A stretch of DNA of 64,000 nucleotides from Lachnospiraceae bacterium (GCA_022510565.1 JAFLTE010000013.1:1-64000), one strand, 5' to 3'. Counted from the first letter of the stretch, positions 15,967-25,247 are shown. Numbers and translations: made by a program. Notes: generated by a model not told the origin, from the letters alone.

Positions 15967-16449
15967 ATGCAGTATACAATACGGGAAATCGAAAAGAAGG
16001 ACAATCAGAAAATAGAAGCTGTCATACGATCCTGCTTAATAGAATTCGGAGCAAATCATGATGGTACAGCTTGGGCAGATCCGAATCTGGGCAGGTTTTC
16101 GGAAATATACAACACAGAGGGTAATCAATATTGGGTGGTCGAAAATGAGAGCGGACAGATTATCGGTGGGGCAGGAATCGGTCAGCTTCCCGGAGTGGAA
16201 GATGTTTGTGAATTGCAGAAAATGTACTGTATGCCCGAGGTAAGAGGAACGGGAGTTTCTCATACTTTAATGGATACAGTGTTAGAATATGCAAAAAAAT
16301 ATTATGCTAAATGCTATTTAGAAACTCTGGAAAATATGGTGGCTGCACAGAGATTTTATGAAAAATATGGATTCACAAGATCAAATGATGCGATAGCTCA
16401 GACGGAACATTTTGCCTGCGATATCCATTATATTAAAGATTTGGAATAG
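15967..16449 (+). CDS. GNAT family N-acetyltransferase
   Basis: 160 residues, single GNAT fold. The acetyl-CoA site is in V-R-G-T-G-V-S (about residue 94), followed by the helix L-M-D-T-V-L and the C-terminal Y-E-K-Y-G-F motif. It transfers acetyl from acetyl-CoA to an amine; the substrate cannot be read from sequence. It sits 27 bp after the DUF4179 gene with its own weak AAGGTG site. It is the first of many single-domain modifying enzymes on this strand. Confidence 0.85.
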   Translation: MQYTIREIEKKDNQKIEAVIRSCLIEFGANHDGTAWADPNLGRFSEIYNTEGNQYWVVENESGQIIGGAGIGQLPGVEDVCELQKMYCMPEVRGTGVSHTLMDTVLEYAKKYYAKCYLETLENMVAAQRFYEKYGFTRSNDAIAQTEHFACDIHYIKDLE

Positions 16450-16498
16450 TTATGTCAACCTATTATTTGTTAGAATAAGAAACTTGGGGGAAGTAGAG

Positions 16499-16996
16499 AT
16501 GTCTAAATTGATTATTATAACAGGTTCACCTTGTGTGGGTAAGACAACTGTGACAGAGAAGCTTTTTACTTCTTATGAAAACAGTGCCTTTTTTGATGGT
16601 GACTGGGCATGGTGTGTCAATCCTTTTTCGGTTGATGATCCTAGATTGCGGAACGGTGATAAAACGATGTCTTTTGCACTGTCTACCTACTTAAATTCGG
16701 ATTTTGAATATGTCTTTTTCTCGTCTGTAGTTGCTACAGATAAAGCAATTCGAGAGGCAATATTAAAAGATGTTACGGCGAAAGATTATTGTGTTTTGGG
16801 ATTTACCTTAACCTGTTCTGAGGAAACTTTGCTTGAACGTCATAGAGAACGTGGTGATAACAATGAATGTTCTTTTTACTGGCTTCATTTAGACCCGTAT
16901 CAAGGCGATTATGTAATTAGCACAGATAATAAAAGTGTTCAGCAGATAGTTGATGAAATGAAAAGTATTATAGATGATAGCGAAAATAAGTGCTGA
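16499..16996 (+). CDS. P-loop kinase-like protein
   Basis: 165 residues. The Walker A motif G-S-P-C-V-G-K-T-T is at 9-17; a lid-like segment L-L-E-R-H-R-E-R-G-D appears near 115. The layout matches small nucleoside/antibiotic kinases of the AAA-type P-loop group. ATG 16499 is preceded by GGGGGAAG. Substrate unknown; adjacent to a GNAT gene, so detoxification is possible. Confidence 0.7.
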   Translation: MSKLIIITGSPCVGKTTVTEKLFTSYENSAFFDGDWAWCVNPFSVDDPRLRNGDKTMSFALSTYLNSDFEYVFFSSVVATDKAIREAILKDVTAKDYCVLGFTLTCSEETLLERHRERGDNNECSFYWLHLDPYQGDYVISTDNKSVQQIVDEMKSIIDDSENKC

Positions 16997-17031
16997 AACG
17001 ACAGAATAATTTACAGAAAGGAGAATCCGAT

Positions 17032-17106
17032 ATGATAGTAATGTGGATAAAGAAACAGCATTCCATGTCAAAAAAGACGCTCTGCGCAGCTTATACCATG
17101 AAGTAA
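17032..17106 (+). CDS. Short leader ORF (24 codons) before CD3324 gene 1
   Basis: A 24-codon frame with an excellent AAAGGAGAA site. It encodes M-I-V-M-W-I-K-K-Q-H followed by a basic, Cys-containing tail and stops at 17106. Its codons about 16-19 form the 5' arm of an 11-bp hairpin whose 3' arm is at 17114-17124. Another short ORF of the same layout precedes the second CD3324 gene, and a third precedes the MFS gene. I read it as a regulatory leader peptide rather than a functional protein; an alternative is a small toxin-like peptide. Confidence 0.55.
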   Translation: MIVMWIKKQHSMSKKTLCAAYTMK

Positions 17107-17136
17107 GCGGCTATGTGCAGAGCGGTGAAGCCGCTT
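17078..17136 (+). promoter_or_regulatory. Competing hairpins, putative attenuator of CD3324 gene 1
   Basis: Stem 1 pairs 17078-17088 with 17114-17124 (11 bp, one G-U). Stem 2 pairs AAGCGGCT at 17105-17112 with AGCCGCTT at 17129-17136. The arms interleave, so the two stems exclude one another or make a pseudoknot. Stem 1 starts inside the leader ORF, so a ribosome stalled there would favour stem 2. No T-run follows, so control would be of translation or Rho rather than intrinsic termination. Confidence 0.5.
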
Positions 17137-17193
17137 ATTGATTGATATATGCTGCACTCTGTTTATAATAAAAACTTACATGGAGTGATAACA

Positions 17194-17454
17194 ATGTCAT
17201 ATATCAATGCAGAAAAGGTTCTCCCTGAGTGGCTTGTCGACCAGATAAGAAACTATGTAGGGGACGGACTGATTTATATTCCGCCTGTTAACGCCTCACG
17301 AAGAGCATGGGGAAGCAGATCAGGTGCGAGACAGATGTTGGAAGCGAGAAACAATGAAATTCGGATGAAGAAAGATGCGGGAGTCACTGTTTCACAGCTT
17401 GCCGAGGAGTATCATCTTTGCGAAGATACTATAAAACGAATTATATACAGATGA
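17194..17454 (+). CDS. CD3324-family (Mor-like) helix-turn-helix protein 1
   Basis: 86 residues with a C-terminal helix-turn-helix (V-S-Q-L-A-E-E-Y-H-L-x-x-x-T-I-K-R-I-I-Y). The N-terminal Y-I-N-A-E-K-V-L-P and Y-I-P motifs, and W-G-S-R-S-G in the middle, match the CD3324 family of small DNA-binding proteins related to the Mu Mor activator. A paralogue lies at 32454 with the same Y-I-N-A, L-Y/I-Y-I-P, W-G-x-x-S-G and T-I-K-x-I-I-Y landmarks. ATG 17194 has TGGAGTG upstream. Closely preceded by the leader ORF and hairpins and followed by a strong terminator. Confidence 0.8.
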   Translation: MSYINAEKVLPEWLVDQIRNYVGDGLIYIPPVNASRRAWGSRSGARQMLEARNNEIRMKKDAGVTVSQLAEEYHLCEDTIKRIIYR

Positions 17455-17479
17455 GCATATCCCCTGTCGGCAAAGCGTT

Positions 17480-17525
17480 AAAACGCTATGCAAAAGGTTT
17501 TATCCGATTGCATAGCGTTTTTAAT
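17480..17525 (+). terminator. Terminator after CD3324 gene 1
   Basis: AAAACGCTATGCAA pairs with TTGCATAGCGTTTT over 14 bp, followed by further T residues. Confidence 0.9.
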
Positions 17526-17645
17526 TTTGCTCTGGGTGCCCGATTTTCATCATTACGTTATAATTAGATTACCGCAAATCGATTTAAGGATTGTTTAATA
17601 ACTCCTATGCTACAATGAAATCACAAAGTGAGAGGAGCGGCAGAA

Positions 17646-20015
17646 ATGTATTTACAAATACTGAAAAAAGACCTTAAACGCAAAAAGGCGATGAACGTGA
17701 TTCTGCTTGTATTTATCACACTTGCGTCAATGTTCGTATCGTCTGGCGTGAATAACATAATAAGCGTTACAACGGCGCTTGACGATAGTCTTGAAATGGC
17801 GAATGCGCCCGATTACCTTGCGATGACAATGAATAAAGCAGGCGCAGCCGATATTGACGAAATTTTAAATTCTGCTACTTCGGTGGAAAGCTTCAGCGAG
17901 GAAAAAATACTGTATATGGAGTCCGATAATATCATCTTCGCGGATGGAAGCAAAATCGCCGCAAATTCGATTTTTCTTCAGAGTGACGAGGATATGTCCA
18001 TGAATTATATTCTTGACAACGGCGATATTCTTAAATCGGTAAAGAGCGGCGAGTTGTATATGACGGCGAGCATAGCAGAAGATATGGGGCTTGAGAACGG
18101 AGATAAAGTGACTGTAAAACTCGATGACGTAAACTGTGTGTTTACGTTCGCGGGCGGCATCAAGGACGCGGTTCTTGGCTCAAACGGAATGTCAATACAG
18201 CGTCAGATAATAAGCGCCGAGGACTTTGACAAATTCATTTCCGCAGAAAATGTGGAGAAATTTTACGGATGTGAATTGGTTTACATACACACCTCGGATA
18301 TGGAAAAAATGCTCTCCGAAATCAAACCGCTTATCAACAGTTCCATTTTCACAGCGGACAGGGCGACTATCAAATTTTCTTATGTCTTTGATATGATAGT
18401 GGTCGGTATCCTCCTTGTGGTGAGCCTTATACTTATAGCCATTGCGTTTGTGATCCTGCGGTTTACCATTGCTTTCACGCTTTCCGAGGAGTTCCGTGAG
18501 ATCGGCGTTATGAAAGCTATCGGTATCCGCAATCTAAAAATCAGAGGTCTGTACCTTGCAAAATATGCAGCGCTTTCCGTTATCGGCGCGGCTATCGGTC
18601 TTGCACTCAGTTTTCCTTTCGATGAAATGCTGATGAGCGTTTCATCGAAATCCATTATTATAAACAGTGGGAATGGGGCTTTTTCCAACATAATTTGTGC
18701 GGTGCTTATGGTTGGAGTAATAATGCTGTTCTGCTATGGCTGTACGAGAAAGGTCGAGAAAATGACACCCATTGACGCTGTGCGAAATGGTCAGACGGGC
18801 GAGCGCTTCCGCAAAAAGAGCATTATGAGCCTTGGGAGTTCAAGGCTTCCCGAAACACCGTTTCTCGCGCTGAACGATATAGTAAGCAATCCGAAACGCT
18901 TCGGTATCATAACCTTCGCTTTCTTCCTTTGCCTGTCGCTTCTGCTGATACTTTCGGCAACGGTTTTCACGATGAAAAGCGGTGCTCTCGTCAATGCTTT
19001 CGGTCTTGCGGACTTCGACATATCAGCAGAGTGCACAGTAATGGAGTTTATGACGGAGGATGGACACGAAAAGCTGGAAGAATATCTCTCGGATATGGAG
19101 GAAAATTTCGCCCGAAACGGTATACCCGCGCACTGTATGCTGGAAATGATGTTCAAGCTGCATGTGTCACACGATGAAAACGAGAACAACATTGTAATGT
19201 ATCAGGGCACAGGAACGACCGCGGATATGTACGAGTACATCGAGGGCACGCCGCCGCAGTCTGCTGGCGAAGTCGCACTGACCCGTTTTTCTGCAAATAT
19301 GTTGAAAGCGAATATCGGCGATACGATTACAATAAAAACAATCGACGGCGACAAGGAATTTATGATAACGGCGTTATTTCAGTCCATGAACAATATGGGC
19401 GAGGGAGTGCGGTTTCACGAGGACGAGGAGATAAATTACATACAAGCGAATGGCGCACTCTTCACACAGATCAAATTCATCGACGCTCCCGATAAAAAGG
19501 AAATAGCCCGTCGTATAGAAAAAATACAAAAGCTTTATCCCGAATTTAACAACGTCAAGAACCGTGCCGAATGTGTATCGGATATGCTCAAAGTTACGGA
19601 TACTATGGATACAATAAAACGAATGGTCGCTGTTTTCACAATTATTTTAGCAGCGCTTATCACCGTGCTTATGGAGCGCTCCTTTATCGTTAAGGAGCAA
19701 GGCGAAATTGCGCTTATGAAAGCGATCGGCATACGAAACGGAAAAATCTACGCTTATCATACCCTGCGCTTTGTTTTCGTCGGGAGTATGACGGTAATTG
19801 CTGCGGAACTTTTCGCTCTGCCGCTTACCCATCTTTTCATTGATCCGATTTTCAGGATGATGGGTATGGAGCTTGCTGTTGATTATGTGATAAGCCCGTT
19901 TGAAATGTTCTTTGTTTTCCCGCTTGTTCTTCTTGCTGCGACCACGACAAGTGCATTTCTCACCTCGCTGCATACCAACAAAATAAAGGCCTTGGACACG
20001 GCTAATATAGAATAA
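17646..20015 (+). CDS. ABC transporter permease with two FtsX domains
   Basis: 789 residues. A membrane helix near the N-terminus (about 18-40), an outer domain, three helices around 240-360 with the FtsX signature E-F-R-E-I-G-V-M-K-A-I-G-I-R (about 280), a second outer domain, and another FtsX unit near the C-terminus with Q-G-E-I-A-L-M-K-A-I-G-I-R (about 685). This duplication is typical of MacB/Bce-related permeases that handle antimicrobial peptides or lipoproteins. ATG 17646 is preceded by GAGGAG. First gene of a permease-ATPase-regulator-sensor operon whose base composition appears richer in G/C (many GCG, GGC, CGC codons) than the neighbours, suggesting transfer. Confidence 0.9.
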   Translation: MYLQILKKDLKRKKAMNVILLVFITLASMFVSSGVNNIISVTTALDDSLEMANAPDYLAMTMNKAGAADIDEILNSATSVESFSEEKILYMESDNIIFADGSKIAANSIFLQSDEDMSMNYILDNGDILKSVKSGELYMTASIAEDMGLENGDKVTVKLDDVNCVFTFAGGIKDAVLGSNGMSIQRQIISAEDFDKFISAENVEKFYGCELVYIHTSDMEKMLSEIKPLINSSIFTADRATIKFSYVFDMIVVGILLVVSLILIAIAFVILRFTIAFTLSEEFREIGVMKAIGIRNLKIRGLYLAKYAALSVIGAAIGLALSFPFDEMLMSVSSKSIIINSGNGAFSNIICAVLMVGVIMLFCYGCTRKVEKMTPIDAVRNGQTGERFRKKSIMSLGSSRLPETPFLALNDIVSNPKRFGIITFAFFLCLSLLLILSATVFTMKSGALVNAFGLADFDISAECTVMEFMTEDGHEKLEEYLSDMEENFARNGIPAHCMLEMMFKLHVSHDENENNIVMYQGTGTTADMYEYIEGTPPQSAGEVALTRFSANMLKANIGDTITIKTIDGDKEFMITALFQSMNNMGEGVRFHEDEEINYIQANGALFTQIKFIDAPDKKEIARRIEKIQKLYPEFNNVKNRAECVSDMLKVTDTMDTIKRMVAVFTIILAALITVLMERSFIVKEQGEIALMKAIGIRNGKIYAYHTLRFVFVGSMTVIAAELFALPLTHLFIDPIFRMMGMELAVDYVISPFEMFFVFPLVLLAATTTSAFLTSLHTNKIKALDTANIE

Positions 20016-20030
20016 GAAAGGAAATCTGAT

Positions 20031-20789
20031 ATGAATATTCTCGAAGTAAAAGACCTCTGCAAAACGTATATCGTAAACAAGCGGCAGAACAACGTACTGA
20101 AAAATATAAATTTTACAATCAGCGAGGGAGAAATGATCGCTGTTATGGGGCCGTCGGGCTCCGGAAAATCCACGTTGCTGTACGCAGTTTCAGGCATGGA
20201 TGAGCTTACCGCAGGTGAGGTGAGCTTCTGTGGGAAAAATATTGCCCAAATGGGTGAAAGAGAACTTACAGACCTACGCCTTGACGAAATGGGTTTTATC
20301 TTTCAGCAGATGTATATGCTGAAAAATCTCACGATACTGGATAATATCATACTTCCCGCAACACAATCCAAAAAACTACGTGAACCGCGCAAGGAAACAG
20401 CGCGACGCGGTCAGGATTTAATGCGCAAGCTCGGTATTATCGATATTGCCGACAATGACATCAACGAGGTTTCGGGCGGTCAGCTTCAACGAGCGTGTAT
20501 TTGCCGCAGTATGATAAACAATCCGAAAATGATTTTTGCTGACGAGCCGACGGGAGCTTTGAACCGCGCTTCCTCCGACGAAGTAATGGAAGAACTTGCA
20601 AAATTAAATTCTGAGGGAACGACGATCATGCTCGTTACTCATGATGTTAAGGTTGCGGCAAAATGCACAAGAGTCATGTACATTGTTGACGGAAACATAA
20701 AGGGAGAGTATGATTTAAGCGACTGTTCCACGCAGACGAGAGAACGAGAGCGTGCGTTGAATAACTGGCTTCTGGAGTTAGGGTGGTAA
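20031..20789 (+). CDS. ABC transporter ATP-binding protein
   Basis: 252 residues of the MacB/LolD-like ATPase class that pairs with FtsX permeases. Walker A G-P-S-G-S-G-K-S-T (about 42-50), signature V-S-G-G-Q-L-Q-R-A (about 150), Walker B M-I-F-A-D-E-P-T (about 170), then H-D-V switch histidine. It starts 15 bp after the permease gene with AAGGAAA and ends 1 bp before the response regulator, so the four genes form one operon. Confidence 0.95.
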   Translation: MNILEVKDLCKTYIVNKRQNNVLKNINFTISEGEMIAVMGPSGSGKSTLLYAVSGMDELTAGEVSFCGKNIAQMGERELTDLRLDEMGFIFQQMYMLKNLTILDNIILPATQSKKLREPRKETARRGQDLMRKLGIIDIADNDINEVSGGQLQRACICRSMINNPKMIFADEPTGALNRASSDEVMEELAKLNSEGTTIMLVTHDVKVAAKCTRVMYIVDGNIKGEYDLSDCSTQTRERERALNNWLLELGW

Positions 20790-20790
20790 T

Positions 20791-21456
20791 ATGGATATTC
20801 TTATTGTTGAGGACAATAAGGAGCTTGCCGATTTGTTGTGTGATTTTCTCCGCGCGGAGAATTATACGGTATCGGCGGTTCAAACAGCCGAAAAAGCCTT
20901 ACTGCTGTACGAAAGATACGGCGCAAGGCTTGTCGTGCTTGATATCATGCTGCCCGATAAGGACGGATTTTATGTTCTGGAAAAAATCCGCACGGAAAGC
21001 AACACGCCCGTACTGATTGTGAGTGCGAAAACAGAAAAGGAGGACAAGCTGAACGGGCTGAATCTCGGCGCGGACGACTACATTGAAAAGCCATATGATA
21101 TTGATATCATGCTTGCAAAAATAAGCGGGATTTTTAAGCGGCGGTACGCTCTTGACGAAATTACCGACGGCAATATACGCATAAATAAGGCGAGCCGTAC
21201 TGTTTACAAAAATGAAAAAGAACTCGAAATGACCACGAAGGAATTTGAGTTGCTTCTGCTTTTGATGGAGAATAAGGGCAGGGTTTTAAGCAAAGAATAC
21301 ATTTTCGGACAGGTCTGGGGCAACGACAGCTTTTCGGAACAACAGACACTGACGGTACACATCAAATGGCTGCGGCAAAAAATCGAGGACACCCCCAAGA
21401 ATCCTAAAAAAATAGTTACTGTATGGGGAGTGGGTTATAAATATGAAAGCGTTTAA
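20791..21456 (+). CDS. OmpR-family response regulator
   Basis: 221 residues. Receiver domain (1-115) with acidic pocket E7-D8, phospho-acceptor D51 in V-V-L-D-I-M-L-P, and the K-P-Y-D lysine near 101; winged-helix DNA-binding domain (about 125-221) with the T-V-x-V-H-I-K-W-L-R-Q-K-I recognition helix and G-V-G-Y-K-Y ending. Overlaps the sensor kinase start by 14 bp, showing translational coupling. It probably activates the operon promoter for the ABC transporter upstream. Confidence 0.95.
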   Translation: MDILIVEDNKELADLLCDFLRAENYTVSAVQTAEKALLLYERYGARLVVLDIMLPDKDGFYVLEKIRTESNTPVLIVSAKTEKEDKLNGLNLGADDYIEKPYDIDIMLAKISGIFKRRYALDEITDGNIRINKASRTVYKNEKELEMTTKEFELLLLLMENKGRVLSKEYIFGQVWGNDSFSEQQTLTVHIKWLRQKIEDTPKNPKKIVTVWGVGYKYESV

Positions 21457-22666
21457 CAGAATTCTCTCGGCAGTTGCGGTTGCCGTGATCCTATTGTTTG
21501 TTGTCGTGAATATGGTCCTTGCTGCCGACAAGACCGACGGCGGCAGACTATACCGCGTAGAGATAAGCCGTCTTGTTCGTGAATTGGAAGCGAACGGTTC
21601 TGCCGACATTTCCGAATGTGAGTATGTAACAAATATTGAGCGATACGGAGAAAATTTTTACAGCACGGACAGCGACTATGTTATCTGTGAAATAAACGGA
21701 GAACTTTATCGTTTCGATTACAATACAAACGGCTACTCAAACAAAACATGTCTTACAGGAATTGTAAATGCCGCTCTCGGCGTTATGGCGATTTTATTGA
21801 TCGTGGTTATGCTTTATATAAAATTTGCCATTCTTGCGCCCTTTGAACGTCTGAGCGACATCCCATATGAGCTTTCAAAGAGTAATCTCACCGCGCCGAT
21901 AACGGAAACGAAGAACCGTTTTTTCGGCAAATTTCTTTGGGGGATCGATATTCTCCGTGAAAACATCGAACAGCAAAAGCAGCGCGAACTGGAAATGCAG
22001 AAAGAAAAGAAAACACTGCTGTTATCGCTCTCGCACGATATTAAAACGCCACTTTCCGCGATAAAATTATACTCGGCAGCACTGTCGAAAAATTTGTATT
22101 CAGACACAGAAAAGCAGCGCAAAATCGCTGAAAACATCAATGAGAAAGCGGACGAGATCGAGGGCTATGTTTCCCAGATCATAACGGCTTCAAGAGAAGA
22201 TTTTCTTAGCCTTGAAGTGAATATGGGTGAGTTTTATCTTTCGGAGCTTATCGAAAAAATCACGGGATATTATAGGGAAAAACTGGCGCTTATCAAAACA
22301 GATTTTATTATCGGAGAATATAAAAATTGTCTGCTTTTGGGAGATTTGAACAGGAGTGTTGAAGTGCTGCAAAATGTTATAGAAAACTCCCTCAAATATG
22401 GCGACGGCAGACGCGTGGAATTGATCTTTCCCGAGGACGACGAATGCGCCCAAATTGCGATTATAAACGGCGGTTGTACGCTCGGCAAGGACGATTTGCC
22501 ACATATTTTCGAGAGCTTTTGGCGCGGTGCAAATGCAAAAAACCTTCGCGGCAGCGGACTGGGTCTTTATATTTGCAGACAGCTTATGTGCAGGATGAAC
22601 GGCGAGATTTTTGCGAAGATTGACGATGACATCATCACCGTCACCGCGGTTTTCGCAAGAGTGTGA
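21443..22666 (+). CDS. Sensor histidine kinase of the ABC-linked two-component system
   Basis: 407 residues. Two membrane helices (about 8-28 and 115-137) bracket an 85-residue outer sensor loop. A HAMP-like linker leads to HisKA with S-H-D-I-K-T-P at 197-203 (His198), then HATPase with N box E-N-S-L-K-Y and G boxes R-G-S-G-L-G-L near the end. The outer loop distinguishes it from Bce-type kinases, which have almost none. Partner of the regulator at 20791; likely senses the compound exported by the neighbouring transporter. Confidence 0.95.
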   Translation: MKAFNRILSAVAVAVILLFVVVNMVLAADKTDGGRLYRVEISRLVRELEANGSADISECEYVTNIERYGENFYSTDSDYVICEINGELYRFDYNTNGYSNKTCLTGIVNAALGVMAILLIVVMLYIKFAILAPFERLSDIPYELSKSNLTAPITETKNRFFGKFLWGIDILRENIEQQKQRELEMQKEKKTLLLSLSHDIKTPLSAIKLYSAALSKNLYSDTEKQRKIAENINEKADEIEGYVSQIITASREDFLSLEVNMGEFYLSELIEKITGYYREKLALIKTDFIIGEYKNCLLLGDLNRSVEVLQNVIENSLKYGDGRRVELIFPEDDECAQIAIINGGCTLGKDDLPHIFESFWRGANAKNLRGSGLGLYICRQLMCRMNGEIFAKIDDDIITVTAVFARV

Positions 22667-22710
22667 ATTTCATAAAAGGGAAATACAGGGTAAAGCTGAA
22701 CTTCCTTATG

Positions 22711-22738
22711 ATCCTCCGCTAAATGGCGGGGGATTTTT
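22711..22738 (+). terminator. Terminator of the ABC/two-component operon
   Basis: ATCCTCCGC, loop TAAAT, GGCGGGGGAT, then TTTTT. It lies 45 bp after the histidine kinase stop codon. Confidence 0.85.
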
Positions 22739-22892
22739 CTGTATAAAACTTTTTAAAAGGAACTATACACTTGTTCCACCGGGGGATATGGGATATAACT
22801 GAGTATATAAAGATTAGGGTATATTAAAGTAGGCGAAAAAAGTTATCTGCCGCAAAAAGGATTATGAAATTGGAGACGAAAGGAAAACTATT

Positions 22893-23669
22893 ATGTTACA
22901 TAAATACGTAGAGGCAATTAAGCAAGAGGAAATAGATTTTCCCAAGCGCTTTGCTTCTTATGTGGAGAAAGAATACGGCATTTTGTTCTATATGGAGAAC
23001 AATAAGGATTCCTATGATGGAAATCATGCCTGCATTTATCCGCATAAAATCACAGATTTGGGGAAAGTTCTGGATGATATTAAGCAATTTTATAAGAGGT
23101 TGGGTATCCGTGCGTCCATATATCATCCGTTTGAGAAGGATTATTTCAAAAGGAATGAGGAAATTTTAAAAGCACACGGTTACACATACACACCGGAGGA
23201 TGATCATAGGGTTATGCTCCTGACGGAACAAAATCAGATTATTACTCCTAAACATCTTGATATTCGTGTGTTAAGGGAATGGGATGAACGAGTAGCGACA
23301 GATATCCTTATACCAAGCGGTGAGCCGTGGGAGGTAGAGGTTACAAAGAAACGTATCGAAAAAGAAAGTGCCTATCTCTTTGTTGGCTATTTAGATGGGA
23401 AAGCCGTCGTATACATGGACATTCATAAATCAAAACTGGAAAACACGCGCTTTGATTATATTGTGACTGCTAAAGAACATCGTGGGAATGGTTATGCAAG
23501 TGAGTTGTCGAGTTTTGTTACGGATTATTGCAGAGAAAATCAATTTCCGATATGTTGGCAATGGGCCGGACCGTCAGAGCATATCTTCTATCAGGCAGGG
23601 TTTCGTGAAGTATTTACTATGGAAGCCGGATATGCTACCGGGCCGGAATTAGGTGAATCAAGTGATTAG
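22893..23669 (+). CDS. GNAT family N-acetyltransferase (two-part)
   Basis: 258 residues. The C-terminal half (about 120-250) is the GNAT domain, with the acetyl-CoA loop H-R-G-N-G-Y-A near 193 and a C-terminal F-Y-Q-A-G-F motif; the N-terminal half looks like a degenerate GNAT-like domain. Many Clostridia GNATs have this build. It overlaps the phosphotransferase gene by 17 bp, so the two are translated together, which suggests a shared substrate class. Confidence 0.8.
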   Translation: MLHKYVEAIKQEEIDFPKRFASYVEKEYGILFYMENNKDSYDGNHACIYPHKITDLGKVLDDIKQFYKRLGIRASIYHPFEKDYFKRNEEILKAHGYTYTPEDDHRVMLLTEQNQIITPKHLDIRVLREWDERVATDILIPSGEPWEVEVTKKRIEKESAYLFVGYLDGKAVVYMDIHKSKLENTRFDYIVTAKEHRGNGYASELSSFVTDYCRENQFPICWQWAGPSEHIFYQAGFREVFTMEAGYATGPELGESSD

Positions 23670-24465
23670 CTGCAATAGGATATTACAAAATTGGGGATTC
23701 TTCGACATTGAAGTTCTAGAACAGTTTAATAAAAACTCTCCAAGGTTGATATTTAAGATTCGAGCGAACGGATGCCTTTATCTTCTGAAGGGTATACCCA
23801 TTTCAAAACCGGAAAGTGTTATATTGGGAAACACTTTAGCACATGAATATCTTGGTAACCAAAAGGGAATAGCGCCCCAGATCATGTATTTGCCGGATGG
23901 CAGCCTTTTCATAGAATCAGACGGATTCCGGTTTTACCTAACAGAATTCATTGACGGCAAGCCAATGGAGCCGACTGCGGAAAATGAGTATCGTCTCGGC
24001 AGGGGTGTAAAGCAGCTTCACGCTTACATGGATTATGATTATCCGTCTGGGCTTAATGAAAATAAACAGAGATTTTACGAATGGTTTCCCGAGAAGACTT
24101 TTAAATCCGAATTTGACATGATTCTCGATTCGCTTCCCGATTTCGCCGAATATGACAGATGCCTTATTCACACGGATTTAGGACCTCACAACACTATGGT
24201 CAGAGTAGATGGCGAGCTTGTACTGATTGATCTGGACGATGCCGGAATCGGAAGCCGTTATCTTGACTTAGGCTATGCATTTATCATGCAGTTCGTTGAA
24301 CATACCGAGGATATGCGGCTAAACTATCGGTTTGATCTGGCAAAAGCATTCCTTGAGGGATATTATGGACAAGGTGAAATTCCGCGTTTGGAATATGATT
24401 TATTATGGCATGGGGCAAAAAGAGAAGTTATGGGAAATGTTACAAATGGAGGAAACGGCGCATGA
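23653..24465 (+). CDS. Aminoglycoside phosphotransferase-like kinase
   Basis: 270 residues, APH/choline kinase fold. Catalytic loop H-T-D-L-G-P-H-N (about 174-181) and metal-binding I-D-L-D-D-A (about 192-197) are present; the N-lobe has a K in Y-L-L-K-G-I. It phosphorylates a hydroxyl of a small molecule. Its start overlaps the preceding GNAT gene and its stop overlaps the next methyltransferase start in ATGA, so acetyltransferase, kinase and methyltransferase form one coupled unit. A second kinase-methyltransferase pair follows at 25957. Confidence 0.85.
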   Translation: MNQVISCNRILQNWGFFDIEVLEQFNKNSPRLIFKIRANGCLYLLKGIPISKPESVILGNTLAHEYLGNQKGIAPQIMYLPDGSLFIESDGFRFYLTEFIDGKPMEPTAENEYRLGRGVKQLHAYMDYDYPSGLNENKQRFYEWFPEKTFKSEFDMILDSLPDFAEYDRCLIHTDLGPHNTMVRVDGELVLIDLDDAGIGSRYLDLGYAFIMQFVEHTEDMRLNYRFDLAKAFLEGYYGQGEIPRLEYDLLWHGAKREVMGNVTNGGNGA

Positions 24466-25247
24466 ATAATATGGACAAAATAGATTATGTCAGCTTCAAT
24501 GCTGAAACATGGGATAATATAAATGAGAGCCTTGTTGATAAAACAACGGTTATCAGTCATGAAGATTACATTGCCGCTAAAAGCGGAGCGCTAAAGGTTT
24601 CTTTGGCGGGAATCAGGGAAGTTCCGAAAGAATGGTTTCCGACACTGAAAGGAGCACATGTTCTTGCGTTAGCTTGCGGCGGTGGTCAGCAAGGTCCGGT
24701 GTTTGCTGCCCATGGTGCAGAGGTGACGGTAACTGATATTTCAAATAATCAGCTTGCAAAAGAAGAATTTGTCTCTAGGCGGGAAGGATATGATATCCAT
24801 ATTGTCAAGGCTGATTTGTCAAAGCCTTTTCCGTTTGCAGATAATTCTTTCGATATGATTTTTAATCCCATATCAAATTGCTACATTGAAGACATTATGC
24901 CAATGTGGAGCGAATGTGCAAGGGTAATTAAATCGGGCGGAGTTCTGATGATGGCTTTTGTTAAAGAGGAACATTTCCTGTTTGAGCCGGATTTTAGGAA
25001 TGAAGATTTTTTGATTTCAAGGCATTCTCTTCCCTTTAATCCGCTTAAGGATTTGTCGGAAGAACAATTAAAGGAGAAACAGAATACACAAATGCCCCTT
25101 GCCTTTAGTCATACTCTGACGGAACAAATAGGAGGACTGATTAAAGCCGGATTTGAAATCACAGATATTTACGAGGACTGTGACGGTCACGGTTTGTTTG
25201 ACAAATATATGAATTCTTATGTGGCAGTTCGAGCGGTTAAAAAATAG
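24462..25247 (+). CDS. Class I SAM-dependent methyltransferase
   Basis: 261 residues. The SAM site is L-A-C-G-G-G-Q-Q-G-P (about 67-76) with an acidic D-I-S after beta strand 2; later N-S-F-D-M-I-F matches motif IV. ATG 24462 follows GGAGG and overlaps the kinase stop codon. It is clearly homologous to the frameshifted methyltransferase at 26667: both have G-G-G-Q-Q-G-P, an S-x-x-Q-L-x-K-x-E-F-V segment and a D-K-Y-M-N ending. The acceptor is unknown. Confidence 0.85.
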   Translation: MNNMDKIDYVSFNAETWDNINESLVDKTTVISHEDYIAAKSGALKVSLAGIREVPKEWFPTLKGAHVLALACGGGQQGPVFAAHGAEVTVTDISNNQLAKEEFVSRREGYDIHIVKADLSKPFPFADNSFDMIFNPISNCYIEDIMPMWSECARVIKSGGVLMMAFVKEEHFLFEPDFRNEDFLISRHSLPFNPLKDLSEEQLKEKQNTQMPLAFSHTLTEQIGGLIKAGFEITDIYEDCDGHGLFDKYMNSYVAVRAVKK

